From Hybos culiciformis (Eukaryota; Arthropoda; Insecta; Diptera; Hybotidae), in the NCBI GenBank assembly GCA_964007475.1, contig OZ023273.1, positions 86,012,930 to 86,076,929 on the forward strand: DNA of 64,000 nt, in the 5' to 3' direction. The notes below the pieces were generated by a model. It was not told the DNA's origin. It made no database searches and saw only the letters and a program-made list of their open reading frames with translations. Position 1 is the stretch's first letter. The number at the start of each line of letters is the position of its first letter. Shown here in pieces: positions 54,456-64,000 of this stretch. The translations under genes were made by a program, and so were the position numbers.

Positions 54456-54666
54456 AAGTTTATACTTCTTTAGCGACGTTGGAAGAAATTTGGTAGAGGG
54501 TAAAAATCCATTTTCATATAGAATTTTTCTGAGAATCGTCATCATTTTTCTGAGAATCGACCGTCATCATTTTTCAAATATTAAAAAAAAAAAAAACCAT
54601 AATTGGGTTCGAACCTGGCACCTTCAGACTTATTAGTATGGTGTTCTATCCACTAAGCCATACGGC
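54456..54666 (-). repeat. tRNA-derived SINE-like unit (copy 2)
   Basis: Same head and body as 18966-19180, including the duplicated ctgagaatcg segments and ggttcgaacctggcaccttc B-box. It directly follows the end of the non-LTR element. Confidence 0.75.
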
Positions 54667-54941
54667 CACATAATTTTTGCTTTCTAAAATATAATAAAAA
54701 AATTCTAATAAACCATTCATTTTTTTGTTTTTATTTTATTGTAGGGGAATAAAAAATAATACTCAAAAAAAAAAATAAGAAAAGAATTAGAATACTCAAA
54801 AAACGAGTTTGAAAAATTAACTAACCAAACAAAAAATTAATCCAAACAAAAAATCTATTTTGCCATAAAATGAGATTTAATATTATTTAGGAAAATAAGT
54901 CAAAAATATTTTTTGTATTTGTTTAGAAAGCTAAACTCATA

Positions 54942-55012
54942 TAGGCAATATGGCTTAGTAGTAGAACATCACACTGTAAGTCTGAAGGTGCCTGGTTCGA
55001 TTCCCAATGAGG
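54942..55012 (+). repeat. tRNA-like head
   Basis: GGCAATATGGCTTAGTAGTAG and TGGTTCGATTCCC with promoter-like spacing, followed by a T-run. No stable cloverleaf by eye. Confidence 0.6.
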
Positions 55013-55015
55013 ATT

Positions 55016-55822
55016 TCTTTTTTTTTAATAAAGAAACAAATCCTTTTAGTATTTTTGGAAAACGTTAAATATTCATATGATATATGATAAAAATTAAATT
55101 TTTGCACCACTTAACAATTCTTGAATTAAAATAAAAATATGATTTATAGTTTTTCATTAAAAAAAAGAAATTAAATAATCCTTTTCTTTGTGGGTCCCCA
55201 AAAAAAAATTCTCATGTGACAACGGAATTTATTGTCGATTTATTTATATATGTATAATAAAATAAGGGACTATGAAATAATTAAAAAGTAATAGTTAGCA
55301 ATAGAAATATACATTTATTTTTTGATCCTATATTTTTTAATTTATAGCTTAAATATTATTTGCCAAATTCAATCCTAATTTCAATTTGATATTTTCGTCT
55401 ATTTTTTATTTTGACATGCAGATTGTGAAAACTTCGGAATTTCACGCAGTTACGAATGATTAAATATAAAAATATAAAATATTGTTAACTTCATATTATT
55501 TAACGTCTCAAATTAATTATAGATTTAGCTAGACAAATAATATTATTTCCAGTCGATGATGAACTTTTACAGATAAGACTTATATAAACAAAATACAATA
55601 AAATAGATTTAAATGCCAAAATTTAATAAAATTATTTAACAATTGATTAATATGAACAAAAATTTAGTAAAATGTCTTAAAATTCGATTTATATGAACAA
55701 AATTTCGATTTATAATTCATAATGTTTAATTTAAATTAGTTATTCGAGCTGATTTTCCATCAAATAAAATAATTTTCGAAACATCTGGGAAATGTTTTTA
55801 CACACTCTAGATTATTTTTTAC
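55016..55822. other. AT-rich spacer
   Basis: No gene or repeat partner recognised. tttatatgaacaaaatttag-like near-repeats occur around 55570-55700. Confidence 0.4.
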
Positions 55823-58015
55823 AGAGATCATGTAACCACTAAAGTTATAAACATTATATCCTATAAAACAAATTTATAATATTGGACGCACTAAACTCGT
55901 TACAAACAACATAGGTATATTTTGGCATTGATAGTATAGATATCGATCAAGTAATTTATCATTATAGGTTTTCCCGGCTCAAAATATGCAAAAAAAAAAA
56001 ATTTTTTCAAAATAGGTAGCTCTGGTGAAATAAAGATTACCAGACCAAAAATTTTGGGTAGGAATTCATAATTATCGTACACTTTTTTAATTTCAAATAT
56101 ATGTATATATAGGGCCCAATATTACAAGCAAAAAAATTAAATATTCTACCAATAAAAAAATTATGTTCAAAAAAATTAAAAATTATTATGTTCAAAAAAA
56201 TTTAAAAAAAAATGTATTCATTGGGGGGAATCGAACCTGACACCTTCACTCTTATAGTCCGATGTTCTAGCCACCAAGCCATGTAGCCCATATGATTTTG
56301 CATTTCTAAAATATAATAAAAAAATTCTAATAAACCATTCATTTTATTTTTTTTTTTATTTATTTGGAACAAGAAAAACTATTAATTTTCTCCATCTGTC
56401 AGTACCAATAAATTTTAGGGCCGGGGGGAGTAAGGGGACCCCCGCTCGCCCTCGTCTTTTAGGTCATACCAGTACCCACTAACAAAAAAAACAATTTTTG
56501 TCTTATTACTTGTAGAAATCATTTTATTATGTAAAAAAAATTTCAAATATTAAAAAAAAAACAAATCATAATTGGGTTCGAACCTGGCACCTTCAGACTT
56601 TTTTTTTTCAAAAATTAAATATTCTAAAATAATTATAATTTCTTGATATATATTTAGAAAAATAATAATTCCATACACTGTTACACTTTGTGTAACAGTG
56701 GTAGAATATGTAATTTTTTTGCTTGTAATATTGGGCCCTCTATATACATATATTTGAAATTAAAAAAGTGTACGATAATTATGAATTCCTACCTAATTTT
56801 TGGTCTGGTAATCTTTATTTCACCAGAGCTACCTATTTTAAAAAATTTTTTTTTTGCATATTTTGAGCCGGGAAAACCTATAATGATAAATTACTTGATC
56901 GATATATATACTATCAATGCCAAAATATACCTATGTTGTTTCTCAAGGCTTTAATAAAATTATTTGTAACGAGTTTAGTGCGTCCAATATTATAAATTTG
57001 TTTTATAGGATATAATGTTTATAACTTTAGTGGTTACATGATCTCTGTAAAAAAAATAAAACAAAAACATGAAACATGAAATGAAATGTGATCACTTTTC
57101 TTACTTATTTTTCTCCCGGGAAATTCGTACTTTTTTTAGCGTTTATTATCTTATTAACTACAACAGGATTAACAAATGCTTGTTTAAATACATATATACA
57201 TATAACTGTCTTGTCATAGTAAGTGGTAAAACATGTTTGAAAATTAGTTGGGACTTTAGTGATATACCTATTATCCGGTGTCTAAATTTTTTATGAATGA
57301 TCACAAGATTATGTTAATTCTATTGTGAAAATAAGACAATATTGAAAAATAGTTCATTTAGCTCGCTATTAAAAAACTGATTTCTGAATAGGATAGTTTT
57401 TTTTTCACAATTAAATTTTTAAAAAGAAATAGCATCTCGATACTTAAATTTATGCATCTGTGAACGTTTCCAATATTTTTTACATCCATTTTATAGCAAT
57501 ATTCAATTGCATTAATTCATATATGAAATTATACAGTTTTCAACTAAGTTCTCAAATAAGTTTTTAGCTACATTTTAATTTTATAATATGTATTATAAAA
57601 TTATAAAACACTATTTATTAATTAAAAGTTTTTTCCATTTATATAAATTAAAATAAAAAAATCAAAGAGCGCCTAATTTGCAAATTTTTTTGAACCAAAT
57701 TTGCTACAATTTTACTTAGCTCTGTGTTTTGCTTCAAAAATAGAATATGTATAAAAAATAATAAATTAGTGGCTGATAAAAACTTTTTGGTTTGTTTAAA
57801 TACCTCAAAAAAACTAATTATTATGAAAAAAATTTAAAAACTATGAATAACAGTGGCTACAAATGATGGGCTGCTCAGTACAAAATGTAAATTAAAATAA
57901 AAATCAGTCCATCAGTCCAAAAGCAGTCCATTATTTGTAGCCACTGTTATTTCATAGTTTAAATCTTAAGTATAAACTTCTGTAGGCAGTTCTATGACTG
58001 CTTCGTGTGTTTTTT
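55823..58015. mobile_element. Second copy of the long inverted-repeat family
   Basis: 55823-56690 matches the left arm (from acagagatcatgtaaccact, 21306 onward). 56700-58015 matches the right arm to the outer end ctgcttcgtgtg. The centre is a short palindrome, tacactgttacactttgtgtaacagtg (56675-56701). The left arm lacks the outer ~1 kb. It carries the sub-type without the 'actaccacc' segment, like 20343-20950. tRNA-like heads at 56224-56289 and 56572-56602. Confidence 0.82.
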
Positions 58016-58360
58016 TTAATCTACTCCTCTACTAATCTTCTTCCTTTAAAAATTTTTTTTTTTTTTTGTCAAGGGAAACTATTCTTGTGTTATGTGACAT
58101 GTCACTAGTGATTTCGTTGTTTATCAGAAACGAGACTTGTTCTTAGTGTTTTATGTTTTTTTTTCTATAATTCTTTTTTGTTTTCTTTTCTGATGCTTGA
58201 TTTAAGCATCGTTTGGTGGTAATATTAATTTTCCATTGAATGCTTCGTACCGAGCCCTCTCCTCTCGTATTAGCATGTATATGAGAGTGATGGTAAAGTT
58301 TTCATGGCAACTTATTGCCTTGAAGTGCAGTGGTGTTAAGATACACCCCCAACTCAATCA
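58016..58360. other. Spacer, less AT-rich than its surroundings
   Basis: No reading frame or repeat recognised. A short inverted pair tgatgcttgatttaagcatcg is at 58189-58210. Confidence 0.4.
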
Positions 58361-58437
58361 TTCATTTTAATAAATTTATGATAAATTTTTCTAATAATCA
58401 TTAAAGATATTGACCAAAAATACTTAGTTTTGCTGGT

Positions 58438-58986
58438 TCCTGAAAAGAAAAATGAAATTCGTTTAATGAAACAAAAATTGCATTTTATATAGCTAAATTT
58501 GCTATTCATTTTCTTATTATACGCTAAACAAAATAGCACAAATTACTATTATTTTAGCTAAATTGTTTATTCCAAATAGCTAAACAAACTATTGTTCTAA
58601 TAAATTTTAATAAAATTAATATCATATTCTTCTGCTAAAATTTATAATCGAAGGCAGATATTTTGTTATCAAAGTTTGCTATAATTTAGTAAATTTTATA
58701 GCAAACGAAGCTATTTGTACAGCAAATTATAAAATAAAATAGCAAATTTAACAATTTTTATTTGGGGAAAATTATAGAGTAAATAACATTCTCTGTTATT
58801 CGCTCTTGCTATTTCCAATAGCAATCCAGGTTATAAAAGTCCACTGTCCCGTTTTTATCTATTTAAAAAGCACCAGTTGTTTAAAAAAATAGCTTTAAGA
58901 GCTATTAAGTTTTTCAGTGTGAAAATCGGAGCATTTTACAATAATAATTTGAAATGTGCCTACTCCTATTGTCATCCTTGCGCATA
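58438..58986. repeat. AT-rich AATAGC-motif repeat, second copy
   Basis: Filled with nTAGCnAATTTnGCTAT motifs and ends agtttttcagtg near 58925, followed by tccttgcgcataa, the mirror of 48185-48225. Confidence 0.5.
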
Positions 58987-59149
58987 AAGTAAGGCTAATA
59001 CTAGGATTCCTTGACCAATTCGTAATAATAGTATATTATTTTTTTATTTGTATAGTACATATGGTGTAAAACTTATGTGAAGAAGAGTACAAAAAAACAC
59101 AAGAGCTGTCATAGGACACCCGATAGGAACATAGTTCCTTTGCGTATAT

Positions 59150-59890
59150 TTATTTTTATTTTTTTATTAAAGTTACCAAATCACTAGGTGGGATACCTTT
59201 TATACTTAAAGAAGTATAGATTTGATAATGAGGATAGGAAGTTTAGACGGGATTAAAAAGTGGGACAGTCAGTAGGTAATCATTTACACTCTACTTAAAG
59301 CGGCGCAAGTCGTAAATCAAACGTCCGCCAGCTGTAGGGAACAATTTTGAAGGGAGAGCATTCCACATTCTTGAGGTGCGAATTGAAAACGAATCTCCAA
59401 AGCTCGTTCTATCACATCTAGGAATTTTGACGAAATATGGGTGTGACGTTGAAGCAGTACGTGTTTGGCGTGAAAATACTTGAAGTTGAGGAAGTAGGGC
59501 CTTTACTTCCAGGGAACACGTATCCATTCCAACAAGGTATTTATAAAAAATGGAAAGTGAACCTACATTACGACGGTGGTTGAGGGATGTTAAAGAGCTG
59601 GTGGTTTGGTGATCGTTGATCAATCTAATAGCCCTTCTCTGAACTTTGTCCAGGTACTCAAGATGGGTTTTGGGAGCACCAGCCCATATATGTGAATTAT
59701 ATTCTAATTTCGGTCGTATGTAGGATTTGTAGATGTGTAAGAGATCAGAGGGGGAAAAGTATTGCTTAGATCTTTTTAGAAAACCTAGACATTTAGCTGC
59801 GTTTTTAGCCGTTTCGAAAATATGAATTTTCCAGCTCAGATCGCTGGTTATTTTCGAACCTAAAATGTCAAGGTTTCCAGATTTTCCAAT
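59150..59890 (-). pseudogene. CR1/Jockey-group RT C-terminal tail and 3' end
   Basis: The minus frame from about 59890: LDILGSKITSDLSWKIHIFE, LLHIYKSYIRPKLEYNSHIW, LEYLDKVQRRAIRLINDH, NHRRNVGSLSIFYKYLVG, HPYFVKIPRCDRTSFGDSFS, RMWNALPSKLFP, stop at 59291. This is the thumb and C-terminal tail of non-LTR RTs. A TAAA-rich tail follows to about 59135. 5'-truncated, as usual for target-primed insertion. Confidence 0.85.
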
Positions 59891-60133
59891 ATATATAAGT
59901 AATTCTCATTTTCAATCAATTCAAATCGAGCTTTCATTTCCAATTAATCCAAATTGACCAATTGCATTTGCATAATTGGCGAAATTATACAAAATTGACA
60001 AAATTATGGAATATTTTTATTTACATTGAAATTAGTATGAAAATCTCAATTTTATTTGACCTATAAAATATCAATTAGTTAATAATAAAAAATTAATATT
60101 TTCTAAATATTTTATTACTATTTTATATAATAA
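59891..60133. other. AT-rich spacer
   Basis: Contains ttcaatcaattcaaatcgag / ttccaattaatccaaattgacc near-repeats. No gene recognised. Confidence 0.4.
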
Positions 60134-60830
60134 CTAGTATTGTATGCCCGTTCTAGGACGTTAGCAATTAGTTAAAGAACATATTTAATATAGTTATATC
60201 AAAAACTTTATTTATAAACAAAACAAAACGTTTATTTGTTATTATTATGTTACGTTCCTAAAACTTAATATAATACATATTTTAATTATTGATTAAAATG
60301 TGAAAATTTCCTTAAAAATTACATTTTTGGTAAAAGTACGACCTCTCAGGCCTTGTTCATTTGTTTCGTCCACTCTTACTTTAATGTTTTTAAGATCAGT
60401 GCATCTAGACAGAGCGACATACAACTGCCCATGACTAGCTCAATTCATCATATTTAAAACTTTGACCTTGTGATTTGTTGATTGTTATTGAGTAAGCAAG
60501 GATTACTGGGAGTTGTCTTCTTTCTAATACAAATCGCTAAGAGCAAGATCTATTCTCGGTATAACGCATGATTCGCCGTAGTGAGATTCCGACATCATTT
60601 TTGCTGAAATTGAATTTCATCCTAACTTTTCCACAATCAGTCGCGCGCCATTACATAGAGCTTTCTTTGGATTCAAACTTCTAAGTAGCATTACTATAAC
60701 TCCTTGTTTCAGTGTCAATTTACTTTGTGGCATCCCAGATGGTGTTTCTTTATTCAGGAACTCGATCTGAGAATTCAATGAATCACTTGGATCTTCTGAC
60801 ACGACTGAATCAGCGCTGTATTACGTTTTG
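60134..60830 (-). mobile_element. Helitron 3' part with helicase C-terminus
   Basis: On the minus strand the helicase fragment is followed by a 3' terminus. An imperfect hairpin (cgtcctagaacg, about 60143-60165) lies about 10 bp before CTAG (60137-60134), and the next base is T. CTRR ends preceded by a short hairpin and insertion next to T are Helitron hallmarks. The 5' end is not seen. Confidence 0.65.
60310..60830 (-). pseudogene. Helitron PIF1-like helicase, C-terminal motifs
   Basis: 60802-60617 reads EFLNKETPSGMPQSKLTLKQ, VIVMLLRSLNPKKALCNGAR and LIVEKLG. After stops and shifts RRQLPVILAYSITINKSQGQ (motif V region, about 60490) and YVALSRCTDLKNIKVRVDE (motif VI region, about 60390) follow. 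These are the last helicase motifs of PIF1/Helitron proteins. Stops make it non-functional. Confidence 0.8.
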
Positions 60831-60856
60831 CGAGCGAAAAAAAAAACCAAAGGAAA

Positions 60857-60955
60857 GGAATGTGGGCGCAAAAAAAAAAAAATTCAAAAGAAAGGAATGT
60901 GGGCGCAAAAAAAAAAAACTTCAAAAGAAAGGAATGTGGGCGCACACAAAAAAAA
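60857..60955 (+). repeat. 37-bp minisatellite, about 2.7 copies
   Basis: ggaatgtgggcgca plus A-run plus ttcaaaagaaa repeats at 60857, 60894 and 60931. It abuts the helicase fragment. Confidence 0.88.
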
Positions 60956-60999
60956 AATTTTTTTGGACGGACAGACGGATCAGTTTTACTCATTTTATA

Positions 61000-61900
61000 T
61001 AAGAATTCAAATAAAATTTAAGTTTATCAATTTTCATAGAAATTTCAATAAAAGTTATTACTGTTTGCCGCGAGAGGGACATTATATCAAGTCAATTTAA
61101 ATTGCGACGGCGTCGATTCAAGTCACTTGACACTGAGCTTTTTAGACTAATACGCATCATAGAAAATATCATATTTTTTCTTTTTTTTTCATACGGGATT
61201 TTAAGGTCATGATTTCAGCAAACCCATTCATATGTTTTCTGGCATTTATTTTGTTTAAATTTGTTGTTATTTTTCTTAAGCTTATTATACGTCGTATACG
61301 CGCGTGAATTACGTCGATCATATCTCTAGCATTAATCAAAATTTATTGTTAGGTTATTTTTTTGTAATTCTGGCAACTTTTATTCTGATTTTGAAATTGA
61401 AAGTGACAGCATAAAAAAAATAAATTATTGGAAATTTTTTTTATTAATTTTTTTTATTATTATAAAATAAAAAAACATTATCAAATTATGTTAATAAAAT
61501 TGTATAATGTGATAAAAGGAACGGCAGGTAAAAATAAAAAATATGTTAATTAAATTGTATAATTTGATGAAAGGAACAACAGGTGAAATAAATAAAAAAA
61601 AAAATTAATAAAATACGTTCCAAAAAAAATTAAGATACGTTGCAAAAAAAATTAAAATACAATATATTTTTTTTGATTATGAATCCCACATACAAAATAT
61701 CGTGACGATCGTCATGTGTGGATCGTGAAGTATGTATTGTTGTGGATTGTTTAATTTTACTCATAAGCCGCGTTAAGGAACTACGTTCCAAAAAATACTT
61801 TCTAAATTTACTTTGGAAAAGTAAATATCTATTTCAAAACAAAAATTAAATTAATTCTAAACAAAACAGATTTTCGATATAACTATATAAGTAAACAGGA
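61000..61900. other. AT-rich stretch with short degenerate tandem repeats
   Basis: Two ~56-bp near-repeats (atgttaat.aaattgtataat.tgat.aaaggaac) at about 61488-61590 and a ~22-bp pair (aaatacgttcc/gcaaaaaaaatta) at 61610-61660. No gene seen. Confidence 0.5.
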
Positions 61901-61901
61901 C

Positions 61902-62134
61902 TGTAAAAATTCAAATAGTTTGTTATTCAGTACTATTAATGATTTCAGAGTAATTGTATTTAAAAAAGTAGTCAATTTTGCCATTCCTTTTTGAGAAAAG
62001 TATTGATTACTTTTTAAATACAATTGTCTTTGAAATACTTTTCTAAATACAACTCCTTTCTAAGAAAAGTATTGATTACTTTTGCTGTTACAATTACTTT
62101 GTATTTGAATAGCAAATGCATTTGAATTTTTACA
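61902..62134. mobile_element. 233-bp MITE with TGTAAAAATTCAAAT ends
   Basis: 15-bp inverted ends. The interior carries two direct copies of aaaagtattgattactttt about 70 bp apart. No TSD was settled. Confidence 0.6.
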
Positions 62135-62201
62135 ACCTAGTAAAGTAAATATAAAGCATGAGTACTTTCATAATGTTTACGGAAAAAACAAAAATTAATA
62201 G

Positions 62202-62335
62202 TATATTACTTAACTAGAACCCTAATGAGGTAATTACAGTCGAAGTGAATGAAATGCCCGAGGGCGGTAGCCCAAAGAAATTTTATCCACTGAGACATTA
62301 ATTACCTCCTTAGACTCGAGTTAAGTATGTTACTT
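62202..62335. repeat. Foldback with arms agtatattacttaact / agttaagtatgttact
   Basis: Inner arms aatgaggtaatta / taattacctcctta pair around a 60-bp loop containing gcccgagggcggtagccc, much GC-richer than its surroundings. Structurally like the 8437/48776 palindromes but a different sequence. Confidence 0.65.
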
Positions 62336-62788
62336 TATATTATTTCCGCCTATAAGAGACCATTAAACAAATAAAAAGCAATTTTAAATAATGAATTTCG
62401 AATATTAACGGTCACACAAGAAATATTAGCCGATTCGAATATGACTACTATGAAAGTCGATCGTAATAACACGCGCCACACAATTCAAAACAAAACAAAC
62501 AGATGATATTGACACGTCTTGTTATTCAATATTTCATAAATTTTCTTTATAAAATCAGGGTTACAAACTTAGATTATTTATTTTCTAATCACTAAAGGAA
62601 AACACAAAATACTACACCGTGACACAACTCGATTGTAATAGACCAATTGCAGTACTCTTCCCCAATAAGAAAGTCGACTGTAATCAGTCATTTACAGCAC
62701 GCTTTTTGCATTCATAAAAGATTTTTTTTACATTTTTTTTTCGCTTTTTTCGTTTTTTTGAATTTTTTTTGTTTTTTTTTTCGCGCCT

Positions 62789-62872
62789 CTTCCGTTTGAT
62801 TACTTCCGTTTGATTACTTCCGTTTGATTACTTCAGTTTCTTTACTTCCGTTTGATTACTTCCACATCCTTT
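62789..62872 (+). repeat. 14-bp minisatellite (ttccgtttgattac)n
   Basis: About five tandem units, one variant (ttcagtttctttac). Confidence 0.9.
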
Positions 62873-62936
62873 TTTTTCATTTCACTCCCCGTTCAATATC
62901 CTCCGTAAATAAGCTTCGCTTCAATTAACAAAATAT

Positions 62937-63290
62937 TTAAGTAAAAATTTGTTCTGAATTATTAACAATTTGCCTGCAAAATGGGCACAAAAATGGGGAT
63001 TTCTGCTCCATGGACCTTTTACAAATTTCGGTGAAACAATCTGTGCATAATTTAAAATCATTACATGGTTTCAACAAAACAGTTCTTGATGTTCGAAACA
63101 AATCCCGCATAAAATTGTTTGTGTCGGTAAAAAAGATAATGAAGGTTCACATTCTTCAGCATTATCATTATCCATTTCTTCTTCATTATTATTTTCTGTA
63201 TCATTGTCAGGAAATTCTTCCATCAAATTATTGTTTTTGTTTTCATACAAAGATGTTATTATTTGATTTAGAAATTCGCTTGTTGTTAGT
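62937..63290 (-). pseudogene. RING-finger-like reading frame, frameshifted
   Basis: Minus strand: one frame gives SEFLNQIITSLYENKNNN, an Asp/Glu/Asn-rich stretch and ILCGICFEHQELFC before a stop. The next frame gives LLKPCNDFKLCTDCFTEICK and FLCPFCRQIVNN, ending TAA at 62937. Together the spacing CxxC..C..C..CxxC..CPFC resembles a C3HC4 RING domain of an E3-ligase-like small protein. One position that is usually His is Asp here (PCND). No start codon is clear. Such small RING frames also occur in DNA transposons, so origin is open. Confidence 0.5.
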
Positions 63291-63303
63291 TTTCTTCATC
63301 TAA

Positions 63304-64000
63304 TTTTCCTGTCAATTGATTAATTTTTTTATTTAGGTTCTGGGTTTTTTGACTCTTAAATGCACAAACTTCAAACCCCTTTAAACAAGAAATACAAAAT
63401 TTTTCAAATATTCTTCCAAAAGAACATCCATAAATTTGAAAAAATTCCCATGACAAATTAAGAAAAATTAAAAATTTACATATGTGAAAAATAATTCATA
63501 TTCTGTTTTTCTATATGTATATGAATTAAGGTAGAATTTGAATTTATGACTTTATGTCGATTTCATTAATTAAAAAAATTAAATTAAAAATTTAAAAAAC
63601 CCCCGACACAAAAAAATACTTGAAACCCTATAAAAAGAAAACAATAACCGTGAAATTTTGTTCCTACGTAAGTATGTATGAAATTTTTTGATTAAATGTT
63701 GTCGCGCCGGGGGATTGCTTTTTTCCTATAATTATTAGCTTAACGTTTTGTTAAAGAGCATACGTAACATGTGAAATGTTTTTTCCATGTAAATTTTTTT
63801 TGAGTCAATTTAACATGTAAGAGTTGTCGTTTATATTTTTGTCTCAACATTTATCTGGATAGTTTAGTTGTGTATTTAGTTTTCAAGTAGGTTCACTTTT
63901 AATTCTTAATACTTAAGAGTCTGTTCACTTATTAAACGATTGAAAAAAAAGAAATCTCCCTTTTCTGTAAAACAAATGTCACAATTTCTAAATTGAGGAC
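63304..64000. other. AT-rich sequence to window end
   Basis: No gene, repeat partner or structured element recognised. Confidence 0.4.

Noticed and set aside
63010..63303. Plus-strand frame of 97 codons
   Set aside because: Antisense to the RING-like cysteine pattern and without recognisable features.

Overview
This window looks like a very AT-rich insect chromosome segment made almost entirely of transposable elements (TEs), many nested inside one another. The evidence is: spliced coding fragments with GT-AG introns, BEL/Pao and Ty3/gypsy retrotransposons, CR1/Jockey-type non-LTR elements, cut-and-paste DNA transposons, a Helitron end, MITEs and tRNA-derived SINE-like repeats. No bacterial features are present. 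The host is probably an insect; I cannot name the order with confidence.

Layout. 1-1621: 3' part of a non-LTR element (endonuclease end plus start of reverse transcriptase), minus strand, running off the window. ~2100-11400: a minus-strand BEL/Pao relic (BEL-A: gag, protease, RT, RNase H, integrase, env-like remnant). It is split by a 4.46-kb DNA transposon (5238-9698) with 29-bp inverted ends and a 4-bp target duplication. 11403-12750: a CR1/Jockey relic. 13648-14046: an orphan LTR, with a second copy at 46887-47298. 14110-26264: a plus-strand gypsy deletion derivative whose 3' LTR is split by a PIF/Harbinger-like element (16837-26102). That element carries a broken three-exon transposase and a giant inverted repeat with ~2.4-kb arms (20343-25693) holding tRNA-like units. 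27056-28604: a minus-strand gypsy gag/pol relic. 29487-30223: a MITE with 22-bp ends. 30523-37516: a complete young BEL/Pao insertion (BEL-B) with 599-bp LTRs that differ at one site, inserted in a CTG-type microsatellite.

38145-46338: three DNA transposons nested like dolls. The outermost has 8-bp TSDs and ATGCA-rich ends. The next is a CAGCGGCGGACTGGC-ended element. The innermost (39071-45446) has 577-bp inverted repeats and a multi-exon gene with an XPG/FEN-like nuclease (Academ-like). 47-50 kb: MITEs, hairpins and a 225-bp palindromic repeat that also occurs at 8.4 kb. 50140-50655: the best candidate for a non-TE gene, three short exons with in-phase introns encoding 87 residues of unknown family. 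~50890-54455: a CR1/Jockey-type element with a PHD-like finger in ORF1. 55823-58015: a second copy of the long inverted-repeat family. 59150-59890: another non-LTR 3' end. 60134-60830: Helitron helicase C-terminus with its 3' terminus. 61900-63300: a MITE, a foldback, a 14-bp minisatellite and a broken RING-finger reading frame.

Most coding fragments are disabled by single-base shifts, stops, internal deletions and a recurrent class of short tandem duplications. The gene content describes mobile-element history rather than a pathway. The spliced gene at 50.1-50.7 kb and the long inverted-repeat family are the parts least explained by known element types.
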